Position numbers and translations under genes: made by a program. Of a stretch of DNA of 64,000 nt, positions 38,736-47,731 are shown piece by piece (position 1 is the first letter of the stretch; the number at the start of each line of letters is the position of its first letter). Below the pieces are notes generated by a model. The model was not told the DNA's origin, did no database searches, and saw only the letters and a program-made list of their open reading frames with translations. Source of the DNA: Candidozyma auris (Eukaryota; Ascomycota; Pichiomycetes; Serinales; Metschnikowiaceae); the NCBI RefSeq assembly GCF_003013715.1, contig NC_072814.1, forward strand, positions 310,001 through 374,000, given 5' to 3'.

Positions 38736-40140
38736 AAAGAAGCTGTGATATATTTGTTAGCGGATACTGAATTGAAATTAAAGGGAAATTTGGCTCAAGG
38801 AATTTTGTGGGGGTCGCCTTGAAGAAAAAAAAATTTTCCCGCTCTAATCAGCTTTGTTTGTGTAGTGATGAGGGAAAAAATGCCTTCAGTGCGGAAAAAA
38901 ACGACCACTCAGAATTTGTGCAAAAGGCAGCTGGCAGCGACGGAGACAGCGAAACCCGCTTATTATAACCAGCAATGTGTAGCAAACTAAGAATACACCC
39001 CCCAAGGATACAAATTCAAATTCCAATTCCATGCACAGTAAGGCGTCTGCTCTTTACTCTTCCTCTTTCTCTCCCCGGACTTCCTGAAAGGGAGTGTGCG
39101 TTTGTGACCGTTTGAAAGTTTTCTGTGCCTTACAGTTATGGCTTGCCTGGCTGCAAAATACAGTTCAGGGTAGTCCCAAGCGAGCAGCTTTGGAACAGTT
39201 AAAGAATTCTGGCAAGTATTACAAAACAAAGATTATTGAAGTTACCGGAATTTGATGAGGAGTCGAGAGACTCATGAAGTTTGATGAAATCTCAGGAAGT
39301 AGAGGAAATGGAGAGTGGTTTATGGAAAAATTGTGCCATGTCTTATCTCAAAGGAAAGTGGAAGTGCATGTCAAGTGACGTGTGAAGGCAACTACTTGTT
39401 GTCGGAGTAAGCGATCTTTTTGTGGAGAATGTGGAGATTTCAAGAGAAGCTAGAGATGGCAATTTCTTGAGGATATTTAAAAATACTGGTGAGCATCTTT
39501 TTCGGGGCATTGATGGATCGCTATCAATTGAGCTCAAGTGCGCTAGCATAGTATATTCCGCGGGTGTTTACCGCAACACTAGCTGTGTAGTAACAGCTGT
39601 CCCGATAATTTACATAGATTCGCTTACAATCATCTACTTATGTGGTGGTTTGTAAAGCAAGTACAGTTACAATGTTCCATTTTGCTTCACTCAGTGATAT
39701 ATCTGCAGATTGGTATGAAAAGTGACAGAAGGATCTCTGGCTTTTTTTCGTAGCCATATAGGACTCACAGATGGAGTACGATAATAGAGGACAGAAATCA
39801 TTGGAAAAGAAGTCAAATTATTGTCAAACTCATAAGTTATGTCACTAAATTGTTTTGATAGTTGAGGGCCTGCTATAATCTCCGATGAATATCCAAACTG
39901 TTCCCATTACAATCGGCAGCATCAAAGCGCATAATCACCGCAGATGGGCAAGCACTGGGGTAGAACATAAAGTGAGTCATTATAGTAACGTATGAAACAA
40001 TATTTAAACAGCTCTTGTCATTCGGCAAAGAATTGATCATACCCTTATTCCTTTTTGTCATTATCTACCCTTCGGTTGTGCACGACCGCGGTGTAGGAAA
40101 AATTCAGTCATAGAGTTTTTCAATATTCAAACCGACTGTT
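38736..40140. other. Divergent promoter region between ProRS and DED81
   Basis: This 1.4 kb region lacks convincing genes. Near ProRS lies an A9-TTTT tract (about 38824-38836) of the RRPE type. A perfect Gcn4 site lies 161 bp before DED81. Short open frames on both strands show no family resemblance. Confidence 0.45.
39972..39980. promoter_or_regulatory. Gcn4-type site upstream of DED81
   Basis: GTGAGTCAT, the reverse complement of ATGACTCAC, is a full match to RTGACTCAY and ends 160 bp before the DED81 ATG. Gcn4 activates amino acid and aminoacyl-tRNA synthetase genes under starvation. Confidence 0.5.
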
Positions 40141-41796
40141 ATGTCCAAAGTCTACGTCAACGAGAAAAGCGGAAGTGACTCTGAGTCGGCAGGCTCGCAA
40201 GAGCTGCCTTACCAGACCCCAGCTTACGCTTTGTACAAATCTCCGGAGGCTCAGATCCTCGTTTACAAGCAGAAAGAAGGCTCTGATGAGTTTGAGTACG
40301 CTGAAATATCCGCTTCTGCGTTAAAAAAGGCCAAGAAGGGCGCCGATGGCCTCGCTAAGAAAGCACAGAAACAGGCAAAGCAGGCTGAAGAGCAGAAGCT
40401 CAGAGATCAGGAGGCTGCAAAAAAATTGGCAGAGTTGGACTTGATCAAGATTGTCGAGGATGAGTCATTGCCTAAAGCCAAGAAGATCAAGTTGAGATCA
40501 ATACAAGAAAACGTCAACCAGCGTGTTACTGTCTCTGGTTGGGTGCACAGATTTAGATCACAAAAGGGCGTTGCCTTCATCACGTTGAGAGATGGTACCG
40601 GATACTTGCAGACGGTGTTAACTGGCGACTTAGCCAAGGCCAGAATTACGCAAGAATTGACCTTGGAGTCCACCGTGATCATCAAAGGTGTCATTGAAAA
40701 ATTGCCAGAGGGTAAGTCTGCCCCAGGCGGTGTTGAATTGAAGGCTGACTACTACGAGGTGTGTGGCTTGGCTCCATCTGGTGAAGATGCCTTCACCAAC
40801 AAGGTCCAGGAGGGCGCGGACCCATCTTTGTTGTTGGACCAAAGACATTTGACCTTGAGAGGTGAGACCTTGTCGAGTGTCATGAGAGTCAGAGCTGCTC
40901 TCCTTGGTTACGTAAGAAAATTCTACGAGCAGGAAGGCATCTTGGAAGTTACCCCTCCATGCATGGTACAGAGCCAAGTCGAAGGTGGCTCTACCTTGTT
41001 TAAGTTGGACTACTATGGTGAAGAGGCATACATGACCCAGTCATCTCAGTTGTATTTGGAGACCTGTTTACCTGCTCTTGGAGATGTCTACTGTGTCCAG
41101 GAGTCTTTCCGTGCTGAAAAGTCCCACACCAGAAGACACTTGTCCGAATACACACACATCGAGGCCGAGCTTGCATTTTTGACATTTGACGAGATGTTGG
41201 ACCACTTGGAGAAGCTTTTTGTCACGGTGGTAAACAACCTCTTGGAGGACTCAGTTTGTGGTCCTTTGATCAAGAAGTTGAACCCTAACTTCAAGCCTCC
41301 AACGCAACCTTTCAAGAGAATGCAGTACGTGGAAGCCTTGGAGTGGTTGAATGAACACGGCATTCCTAACGAAGAGGGCGAGAAGTTCAAGTTTGGTGAT
41401 GACATTGCCGAGGCCGCTGAGCGTAAAATGACTGACACTTTGAACGTGCCAATCTTGTTGACCCGTTTCCCAGTTGAAATCAAGTCTTTCTACATGAAGA
41501 AATGTGCTGACGACCCAAGAGTGACCGAGTCCGTCGATGTGTTGATGCCTAACGTCGGTGAGATTACCGGTGGCTCGATGAGAATTGATGATTACGACGA
41601 GTTGATGGCCGCCATCAAGAGAGAGAACCTCGATCCTGCTGTGTACTACTGGTTCACCGACCTCAGGAAATACGGTACTTGCCCCCACGGAGGTTACGGC
41701 TTGGGTACCGAGAGAATTTTGGCGTGGTTGTTGGACAGATACACTGTTAGAGACTGCTCCTTGTACCCTAGATTCACCGGTAGATGCAAGCCATAG
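40141..41796 (+). CDS. DED81: Cytosolic asparaginyl-tRNA synthetase
   Basis: This enzyme charges cytosolic tRNA-Asn. The 551-residue product has the eukaryotic N-terminal extension (MSKVYVNEKSGSDSES; about 1-115, Lys/Ala-rich at 60-95). An anticodon-binding OB fold follows (VTVSGWVHRFRSQKGVAFI at about 128-146). The class II core carries EVTPPCMVQSQVEGGSTLF, ESFRAEKSHTRRHLSEYTH (motif 2), ITGGSMRIDDYDEL and YGLGTERILAWLL (motif 3). Only one in-frame CTG (40204-40206) occurs, in the divergent N-terminal region. High codon bias suggests strong expression. Confidence 0.96.
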   Translation: MSKVYVNEKSGSDSESAGSQELPYQTPAYALYKSPEAQILVYKQKEGSDEFEYAEISASALKKAKKGADGLAKKAQKQAKQAEEQKLRDQEAAKKLAELDLIKIVEDESLPKAKKIKLRSIQENVNQRVTVSGWVHRFRSQKGVAFITLRDGTGYLQTVLTGDLAKARITQELTLESTVIIKGVIEKLPEGKSAPGGVELKADYYEVCGLAPSGEDAFTNKVQEGADPSLLLDQRHLTLRGETLSSVMRVRAALLGYVRKFYEQEGILEVTPPCMVQSQVEGGSTLFKLDYYGEEAYMTQSSQLYLETCLPALGDVYCVQESFRAEKSHTRRHLSEYTHIEAELAFLTFDEMLDHLEKLFVTVVNNLLEDSVCGPLIKKLNPNFKPPTQPFKRMQYVEALEWLNEHGIPNEEGEKFKFGDDIAEAAERKMTDTLNVPILLTRFPVEIKSFYMKKCADDPRVTESVDVLMPNVGEITGGSMRIDDYDELMAAIKRENLDPAVYYWFTDLRKYGTCPHGGYGLGTERILAWLLDRYTVRDCSLYPRFTGRCKP

Positions 41797-42051
41797 GCAC
41801 ACCTTCCGTAACAATACATACCAATTTCATGACAATACAAATTGTCTCGGCGTAGCTCTCCATAAGCGCCCATTTTGTATGGATTGTGTTGTCGTCTCCA
41901 CTCTTTCACATACCTTCCCTATTTGATTTGAGCCGCCATTTTGCAGCCATTTTCTCAATTTTTTTTTCCCACGTCCGCGCTAATATGACACATTAATTGG
42001 ACATATTTCGCGATAGATACCAATACCTAACTTAAGTTCATCAAGAGAACT

Positions 42052-43443
42052 ATGTCTAAACCTGCTGAGGCCAAATTGTGGGGCGGTCGTTTCACCGGCG
42101 CCACTGACCCTCTAATGGATCTCTACAATGCTTCCCTTCCGTATGACAAAATCATGTACGACGTCGATTTGACGGGTACCAAGGTCTACACTGAGGGCTT
42201 GAACAAGTTGGGGTTGATCAATGATGATGAATTGAAAAAAATCCACGAGGGGTTGGAAGTTGTAAGGGAAGAGTGGAAACATAACCAATTCGTGGAGAAG
42301 CCTGGCGATGAGGATATTCATACCGCCAACGAAAGAAGGTTGGGGGAGATTATCGGGAAGCACATTGCAGGAAAAGTACACACCGGTAGATCCAGAAACG
42401 ACCAGGTAGCTACTGACATGAGACTTCACGTCAGAGCAAGATTGACGAAAATTCTTGAGTTTTTGAAGAATTTCATTACCGCCATTATTAAAAGAGCGGA
42501 GGCCGAAATCGATGTGTTGATGCCTGGCTATACCCACTTGCAGAGAGCTCAGCCTATTAGATGGGCCCACTGGTTGTCCATGTATGCCACTTATTTTAGT
42601 GAGGACTACAAAAGATTGCAGCAGATCATCGAAAGATTGAACAAGTCTCCATTGGGTGCGGGCGCCTTGGCTGGTCACCCATACGGTATTGACAGAGAGT
42701 TCCTTGCACAGCAGTTGGGTTTCGAAGGGGTGATCGGTAACTCGTTGGCCGCAGTGTCTGACCGTGATTTTGTTGTGGAGACACTTTTTTGGTCTTCTTT
42801 GTTCATGAACCACATCTCTCGTTTCTCTGAGGACTTGATCATCTACTCATCAGCCGAATTTGGTTTTGTCCAGTTGGCCGATGCATACTCCACAGGGTCC
42901 TCATTGATGCCTCAAAAGAAAAATCCAGATTCTCTTGAGCTCTTGAGAGGTAAGTCTGGTCGTGTGTTTGGCGCCATGTCGGGCTTCATGATGTCTTTAA
43001 AGTCCATTCCATCAACATATAACAAGGATATGCAAGAAGACAAGGAACCTCTTTATGACGCTCTCACAACCACTGAGCACTCTATTCTCATTGCTATTGG
43101 CGTGATTTCCACCTTGAACATCAACAAGGAGAAGATGGAGGGCGCCTTGACCATGGATATGTTGGCAACAGACTTGGCTGACTATTTAGTCAGAAAGGGT
43201 GTTCCATTCAGAGAGACCCACCACATTTCTGGTGAGTGTGTCAGAGTTGCCGAGGAGCTCAAATTGTCTGGTATTGACCAGTTGACCCTTGAGCAGCTTC
43301 AAAAAATAGACTCCAGATTCGGCGACGATGTATTAAACACTTTTGACTTCGAAGCTAGTGTGGAGAGAAGAACTGCCATTGGAGGCACTGCTAAAAGCGC
43401 TGTCTTGAAACAGTTGGCAAGCTTAATTTCTGAGCTCCAATAA
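42052..43443 (+). CDS. ARG4: Argininosuccinate lyase
   Basis: Arg4 splits argininosuccinate into arginine and fumarate, the last step of arginine synthesis. The 463-residue product begins with [17 protein letters not shown]. It contains [34 protein letters not shown] and the superfamily signature [13 protein letters not shown] at about 280-292, where the catalytic Ser loop lies. There is no in-frame CTG in the whole gene, in line with CUG-clade codon avoidance. It follows DED81 on the same strand, 255 bp downstream. No TGACTCA was seen in that gap. Confidence 0.97.
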   Translation: MSKPAEAKLWGGRFTGATDPLMDLYNASLPYDKIMYDVDLTGTKVYTEGLNKLGLINDDELKKIHEGLEVVREEWKHNQFVEKPGDEDIHTANERRLGEIIGKHIAGKVHTGRSRNDQVATDMRLHVRARLTKILEFLKNFITAIIKRAEAEIDVLMPGYTHLQRAQPIRWAHWLSMYATYFSEDYKRLQQIIERLNKSPLGAGALAGHPYGIDREFLAQQLGFEGVIGNSLAAVSDRDFVVETLFWSSLFMNHISRFSEDLIIYSSAEFGFVQLADAYSTGSSLMPQKKNPDSLELLRGKSGRVFGAMSGFMMSLKSIPSTYNKDMQEDKEPLYDALTTTEHSILIAIGVISTLNINKEKMEGALTMDMLATDLADYLVRKGVPFRETHHISGECVRVAEELKLSGIDQLTLEQLQKIDSRFGDDVLNTFDFEASVERRTAIGGTAKSAVLKQLASLISELQ

Positions 43444-43538
43444 CTTTACTACAACATAGATTTAGAGGTTGAGGAATGATGTATTAAGAATATATTTATG
43501 CTGTAAACTGAAGCAGTTTTTGAGTTGGAGGTCTTTGT

Positions 43539-43919
43539 CTATACGCTGCGTCTCCTTTCCATCTTCAGCTCGTAGTCCTTGATGATCGACTCCGACGTGG
43601 TTGGTAAATGCACATGGGACAGTCTAGGAGTCGAGAAGAAAGTTTTTGTGTCTAAGCGGTCCGAATCGAGCATCTCACGAAGTCCGATTTCCTTATCCGC
43701 AAAGTCCTTATCAGAGGAGCAGCTGGCAGTAGATAGCATCCTTTTGTAGCGCTGGTACTCCTTCGTTATATCGTCAAGATCGATGGGGGAGCCCTTAGAA
43801 TTTCTTGAAGAAGTGCTGGTAATGATGGGAGAAATGGGGGTATTGTCTTCCGGGGGTATGAATGAAGAAGAGCGTCTTGCTGATTGAAAAGAAGCCGCAA
43901 GAGAGTAGTTATAGTTCAT
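43539..43919 (-). CDS. Small hydrophilic protein of unknown function
   Basis: I do not recognise this 126-residue product. It is rich in Ser, Arg and Asp, with a Ser/Pro-rich N-terminal half (RRSSSFIPPEDNTPISP). A central helical charged piece (DLDDITKEYQRYKRM) and a C-terminal charged helix (ESIIKDYELKMERRRSV) follow. The first ATG is 43917-43919; five further codons upstream lead only to a GTG. It converges with ARG4, 95 bp apart. It may be a clade-specific regulator; no motif allows more. The long frame and non-random composition support a real gene. Confidence 0.55.
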   Translation of the reverse strand: MNYNYSLAASFQSARRSSSFIPPEDNTPISPIITSTSSRNSKGSPIDLDDITKEYQRYKRMLSTASCSSDKDFADKEIGLREMLDSDRLDTKTFFSTPRLSHVHLPTTSESIIKDYELKMERRRSV

Positions 43920-45495
43920 GGAACACAAAGTCACTTTTGAAAACGAAATGCAATATGTACAAGAAAACCAAAGATGAGTTCGATGTTTCGACTTCTAGCG
44001 GGCTCTAAAGTGAGGCGAGGATGATGGAAGAAATAGCGGGATCTCGGACTTCTTATATTCCCCAGAATCTATGGTGCTGCGACAGTATGATGCAGAGATG
44101 CAAAATCCACAGTTGAAGCCGAAAAGCCACTCACCTATATCCATTGTCCAGAACAAGCAGGCATAGTTAAAAAGTGGAGCCAAAAAAGTGACTTCATCGC
44201 CGGAGTGTATGCCTCAGAGCATGCTTGCAGAAGGCAAGCTTAAGCACTTGCAGCGCTTGCAGCGCTTGCAGCGCTTGCAGATCAGATCCCTAACAGAGCC
44301 GACCATGTCTTGCACAGGAGGGAGGAGTGGGAGTGTACCAAGCTGTGAGGAGCAGCACAACAAAAAGTTGCCCTCCTCAGGGCCCTGTTTATCATTGCCC
44401 GTCTTGCGTCGTCTTGCAGCTTTAGCCCTATATTTGTGACGCAAATGGGTTGACCTCAAGCTCTATACAAAAGAAAGAAAACAGAGAGTATTATTTTTTC
44501 GCCACCCTTTCTATTGAAGTTGCGTGCGGCCAAAACCCAAGACATCGATCATATCATTCTTAGGCAGTAGCCGCCTCGTATTTTGCCATCTCCCCTCGCA
44601 CTTAACAAAAGTAGGCCGATGCATGGGCGACCCTTCCCCACGCCTTGTAGTGCCTCGAGGGCCTCGAAGTCATCAGCAGAGACGGCGCCCACACAACAAA
44701 CATACGGTATCCACGGACGGCAAAAAAACGTCGCAGGCGGTTGTTTCGTTACGAGAACAAAGACCAGAACGAACATCACGATGTATTAAGCCCTCTTTGT
44801 CATTGTAAATTATGGCGGGCTATTTTAAATTTTTTTTTTTTTCCTCTCCCCAACGACTCACTCTTGGCCTGCAAAATCTAGTGCTGAATCTCGCCACAAA
44901 AGACGCACCAACGTGCTGGGCTAGCCGCACAGCTCAGGTTCAGGCCATCCGCCAGCTCTAAATTCCAGACCCTTGCAGAAGCCAGGTGGTGGTGCCATCC
45001 GAACACACTTGAAGTATTATATATGATTCCGGAAAAGAAACGAAATCGAAGATCTCGCCTCGAATTCCTCGGCCAACTTGCTGGAGCACCCACTCGGCTC
45101 GTTCTGGGAAGCGACTGGCCGAGTGAAGGTTTTCTTTTTTTTCTTTACGTTCATTTTCCTTCGTTGCACCACAAAAGCTTCTTCTTACCAACACATAGGA
45201 AGCCTGTCTTTCTTCTGCCATATTGAGCCTTTTTATTTATTAACAGTGCCAAAGGCTAAATTGCTGTCTAAGCTACTGGCAGGCCATTTTTTTTTTTTTT
45301 TTTTCGCGACGGTGAACCTACCTTCTTATATAGTGTTGTTTCAGGTCCCTGCCAGATTATTTTTCTTGTTACCGGGGCAACCACCCCCTTCTCCTGAAAC
45401 CCCCTGGTTCTCTTAAATCCTCATACTTCTGTCACGTAATTCCTTTCATATTGTTGTCTTCTAACCCTTTCAATCATTACACTTTAGTCTTTGTT
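43920..45495. other. Intergenic region upstream of the unknown 589-residue gene
   Basis: About 1.6 kb. It contains a 9-bp tandem repeat (44247-44280), T tracts at about 44828-44841 and 45287-45304, and GC-rich patches near 44600-44760. Open frames overlap on both strands but resemble no family, and several lack an ATG. Confidence 0.45.
44247..44280. repeat. Tandem 9-bp repeat CTTGCAGCG
   Basis: Three full units plus a final CTTGCAG lie head to tail without mismatch. In one frame it would encode Leu-Gln-Arg repeats, but no ATG-started gene with homology surrounds it. Confidence 0.9.
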
Positions 45496-47265
45496 ATGCA
45501 ATCGTTTGAAAGTAAAAATCCCATTCCTCAGTGCAACCTTTTGAACGAACCCTTTGAAGTTTTCTCTAAGGGACATGCTTTGGTGGAAAAGCTCAGCATG
45601 CAGCTTGCAACACCGGCCAAGCAGTCCGATGTGTCTGGCGAGGACTGTGTTCTTGCAGCCTCGCTTCTTGAGAACATGGCTGGTCTTTTGCTGCAAGCTC
45701 GCCTGTCCGTTCTAGTTTCAGTCTTTGTGCACTTGCTTCTGCTTCATATCACAACAAACAAGCTATTCAATAGTTTGTTAAAAAAGTTAGTTTGCGGCCA
45801 TCCAGCTGACAATGAGCAGAATAGCAATGCCGATTGTGCAGCTGGCCAGGAGCCGGATTGGTGGTGCCAGCTTCAGCAGCTCGGTTCCGTTCTGGGCACT
45901 TCAGGAGCTGCCTTTGCAATTTGGTGCCGCAGTGCTGGTTCGTCTTGCTCGTTGACATTGCAAGAGAACAAGGATCTTATTGCATGCATTGCAAGCAACT
46001 TGAAAGAGATCTTGCAAGCATTGGGTCACTACAATTCAGCATCTCCCAAGCCCATCCAAAACTTACAGTCGAGTTCAATTACTTCAAAATATTCCACGGG
46101 AACAAAGCCGCCTATCAACGACGTGCTGGTTGATTGGCCCGCCTTGTCAAATTTAATGATCCGTGAGGATGTGGGAGAAATCGCATCATTCTGCTTGTTG
46201 CAATCAAGTAATGCTGTGGAGAGCCTCATCGAGTTCTATAAAAGCGGCAAAACCGATGCACAAACATCTGCGTCTGTCAGGGTCATGGAACTTCTTTGTT
46301 CCAAGCCGTCTTTGATCTTCATAGCGCAGCATGGTTCAGCGCCTGGGGCCGACTCTATAATCAAGAAGTTCTTCGATGCTCCGAAGCCCGCATTTATCTC
46401 AGCCTACATGAATCCAACTCACCTTCTTTGTGAAGTTTTGTGTCACAAAAAGCTCGACCTTATGGAGTTTCCAATTCTTCCTCATTGTCAAGAGTTAGCG
46501 GCTCATCGAGTGGAATGCTTAGCTACGTACAACATGTTGGCCTTGCTCAAGACTCACAACGAGACAAACAGAAGTAGCTCAATTACGACAATTCTTTGCG
46601 ACGCCGTCTACTTGACCAGTCTCAATATTCACCTTTCTCATGAGGATAATTTCAATTTTTGTGGTCCTTTCGAAACAATTTTCGTAAACTCCGATCTTCC
46701 TCCGGTTGCCCGGAAAAATTACTTCTACGCTAGTACATACCCTTGCTCCATATCTTCATTATCCGAGCAATTGAAGCTTAAAAATTTTGTCCTGTTACTT
46801 GCGTCTACTATCGGCTGCCTCTTTCGTGCTTTACAGCCCTTGATTAGCCAGGAATTCCTTGAGGAAGAATTCGGGGAAGCTGCTACTGTTTTGGAGCATA
46901 AATTAAAAATGACTCGAGTGGAGAAAATATTTGCCGCAGTTGTAGCGGCATTTCTGTCTCTCGAAGCTTCAGGAGATTCTCCTCTCGCAGAATTCGTCAA
47001 AAGAGATGGCATAGCAGTTTTGAGGAAGATTTTGCAAAGCCTTCGTACTCAAAGAGAAGAGCCCTCGACTTATAAAGAAGTGGTTTGGATTCCAATTTTC
47101 AATTTGGCTAACGATATTTGTTTTAGCGACATCCTGTTGGCACCAGCTGTCTTGAAGATCTTTGAACGTTTTGCAGAAGATCTAAATCTAGAAAACAATG
47201 AGGGAGTCATATCTTCAGCCTTGTCTCAATTGTTCTCAACATTCGACGACGGCACCGAGGACTAA
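45496..47265 (+). CDS. Uncharacterised helical protein of 589 residues
   Basis: I cannot assign a family. The chosen ATG gives MQSFESKNPIPQCNLLNEPF; the frame continues 15 codons upstream to a TTG. The sequence is mostly amphipathic helices with Leu/Ala/Cys-rich segments (LLENMAGLLLQARLSVLVSV, NFVLLLASTIGCLFRALQPL, TRVEKIFAAVVAAFLSLEAS). That suggests an armadillo- or HEAT-like solenoid rather than a membrane protein. It ends FSTFDDGTED. The frame stays open for 79 codons after the TAA at 47263-47265 (see findings). The neighbour downstream on the same strand is ENP2. Confidence 0.7.
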   Translation: MQSFESKNPIPQCNLLNEPFEVFSKGHALVEKLSMQLATPAKQSDVSGEDCVLAASLLENMAGLLLQARLSVLVSVFVHLLLLHITTNKLFNSLLKKLVCGHPADNEQNSNADCAAGQEPDWWCQLQQLGSVLGTSGAAFAIWCRSAGSSCSLTLQENKDLIACIASNLKEILQALGHYNSASPKPIQNLQSSSITSKYSTGTKPPINDVLVDWPALSNLMIREDVGEIASFCLLQSSNAVESLIEFYKSGKTDAQTSASVRVMELLCSKPSLIFIAQHGSAPGADSIIKKFFDAPKPAFISAYMNPTHLLCEVLCHKKLDLMEFPILPHCQELAAHRVECLATYNMLALLKTHNETNRSSSITTILCDAVYLTSLNIHLSHEDNFNFCGPFETIFVNSDLPPVARKNYFYASTYPCSISSLSEQLKLKNFVLLLASTIGCLFRALQPLISQEFLEEEFGEAATVLEHKLKMTRVEKIFAAVVAAFLSLEASGDSPLAEFVKRDGIAVLRKILQSLRTQREEPSTYKEVVWIPIFNLANDICFSDILLAPAVLKIFERFAEDLNLENNEGVISSALSQLFSTFDDGTED

Positions 47266-47731
47266 CCTAATGTGGCGAAACTCACCACTTGGGATCGGCT
47301 GGGCGTTGAAGAAACGCAAGTGAGTCGCGAGGAGTACGAATTTCTAATTGACTTCAGCAATCCAGTATCTTCAAAAGGGCAGGGTCATCAAAACAGGAGG
47401 CTCTCCGATACGTTTGCATCGAAGAAAAATGATGTTGGTCATGAAAGCAAGTCTCGTACCTTGAGTAGTGGTTGCAAAAAATCGAGCGCGACTTTATATT
47501 AGAGGTTTCCTGCCACTGGTCTATGACTACGCTCTGTAGATTCACTTTTCAAGTATTTAGTTTTATGGTGATCATAAGACGAATGATGGTTCAAGCGCGA
47601 CCTCTTCATTTTCATCACTTGTTTATTTACTATACTAAGTAGACCCATCCAGTAGTATGTCCTGCGTATTGCGTTAGAACGTCTACTATGTATTTTTTCA
47701 GGCGATCATCATCTCATTGCAGTAGAATACC
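47266..47731. other. Spacer upstream of ENP2 with an in-frame extension of the preceding gene
   Basis: Reading on in the frame of the unknown gene, no stop occurs until about 47502 (WDRLGVEETQVSREEYEFLI near the start). No ATG begins that stretch. The remaining 230 bp are the presumed ENP2 promoter. No GT-AG pair with a branch point joins the two parts. Confidence 0.4.

Noticed and set aside
44188..44459. Open frames on both strands across the CTTGCAGCG repeat
   Set aside because: Plus-strand frame starts with GTG, and both products owe their length to the repeat; no homology.
45113..45130. CTGGCCGAGTGAAGG resembling a tRNA A box
   Set aside because: No B box or complementary acceptor stem follows; it runs straight into a T tract.
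47650..47702. Possible 5'UTR intron of ENP2 (GTATGT ... TTTTTTCAG)
   Set aside because: The interval lacks a TACTAAC-like branch point; only CTACTAT is present, so support is too weak.
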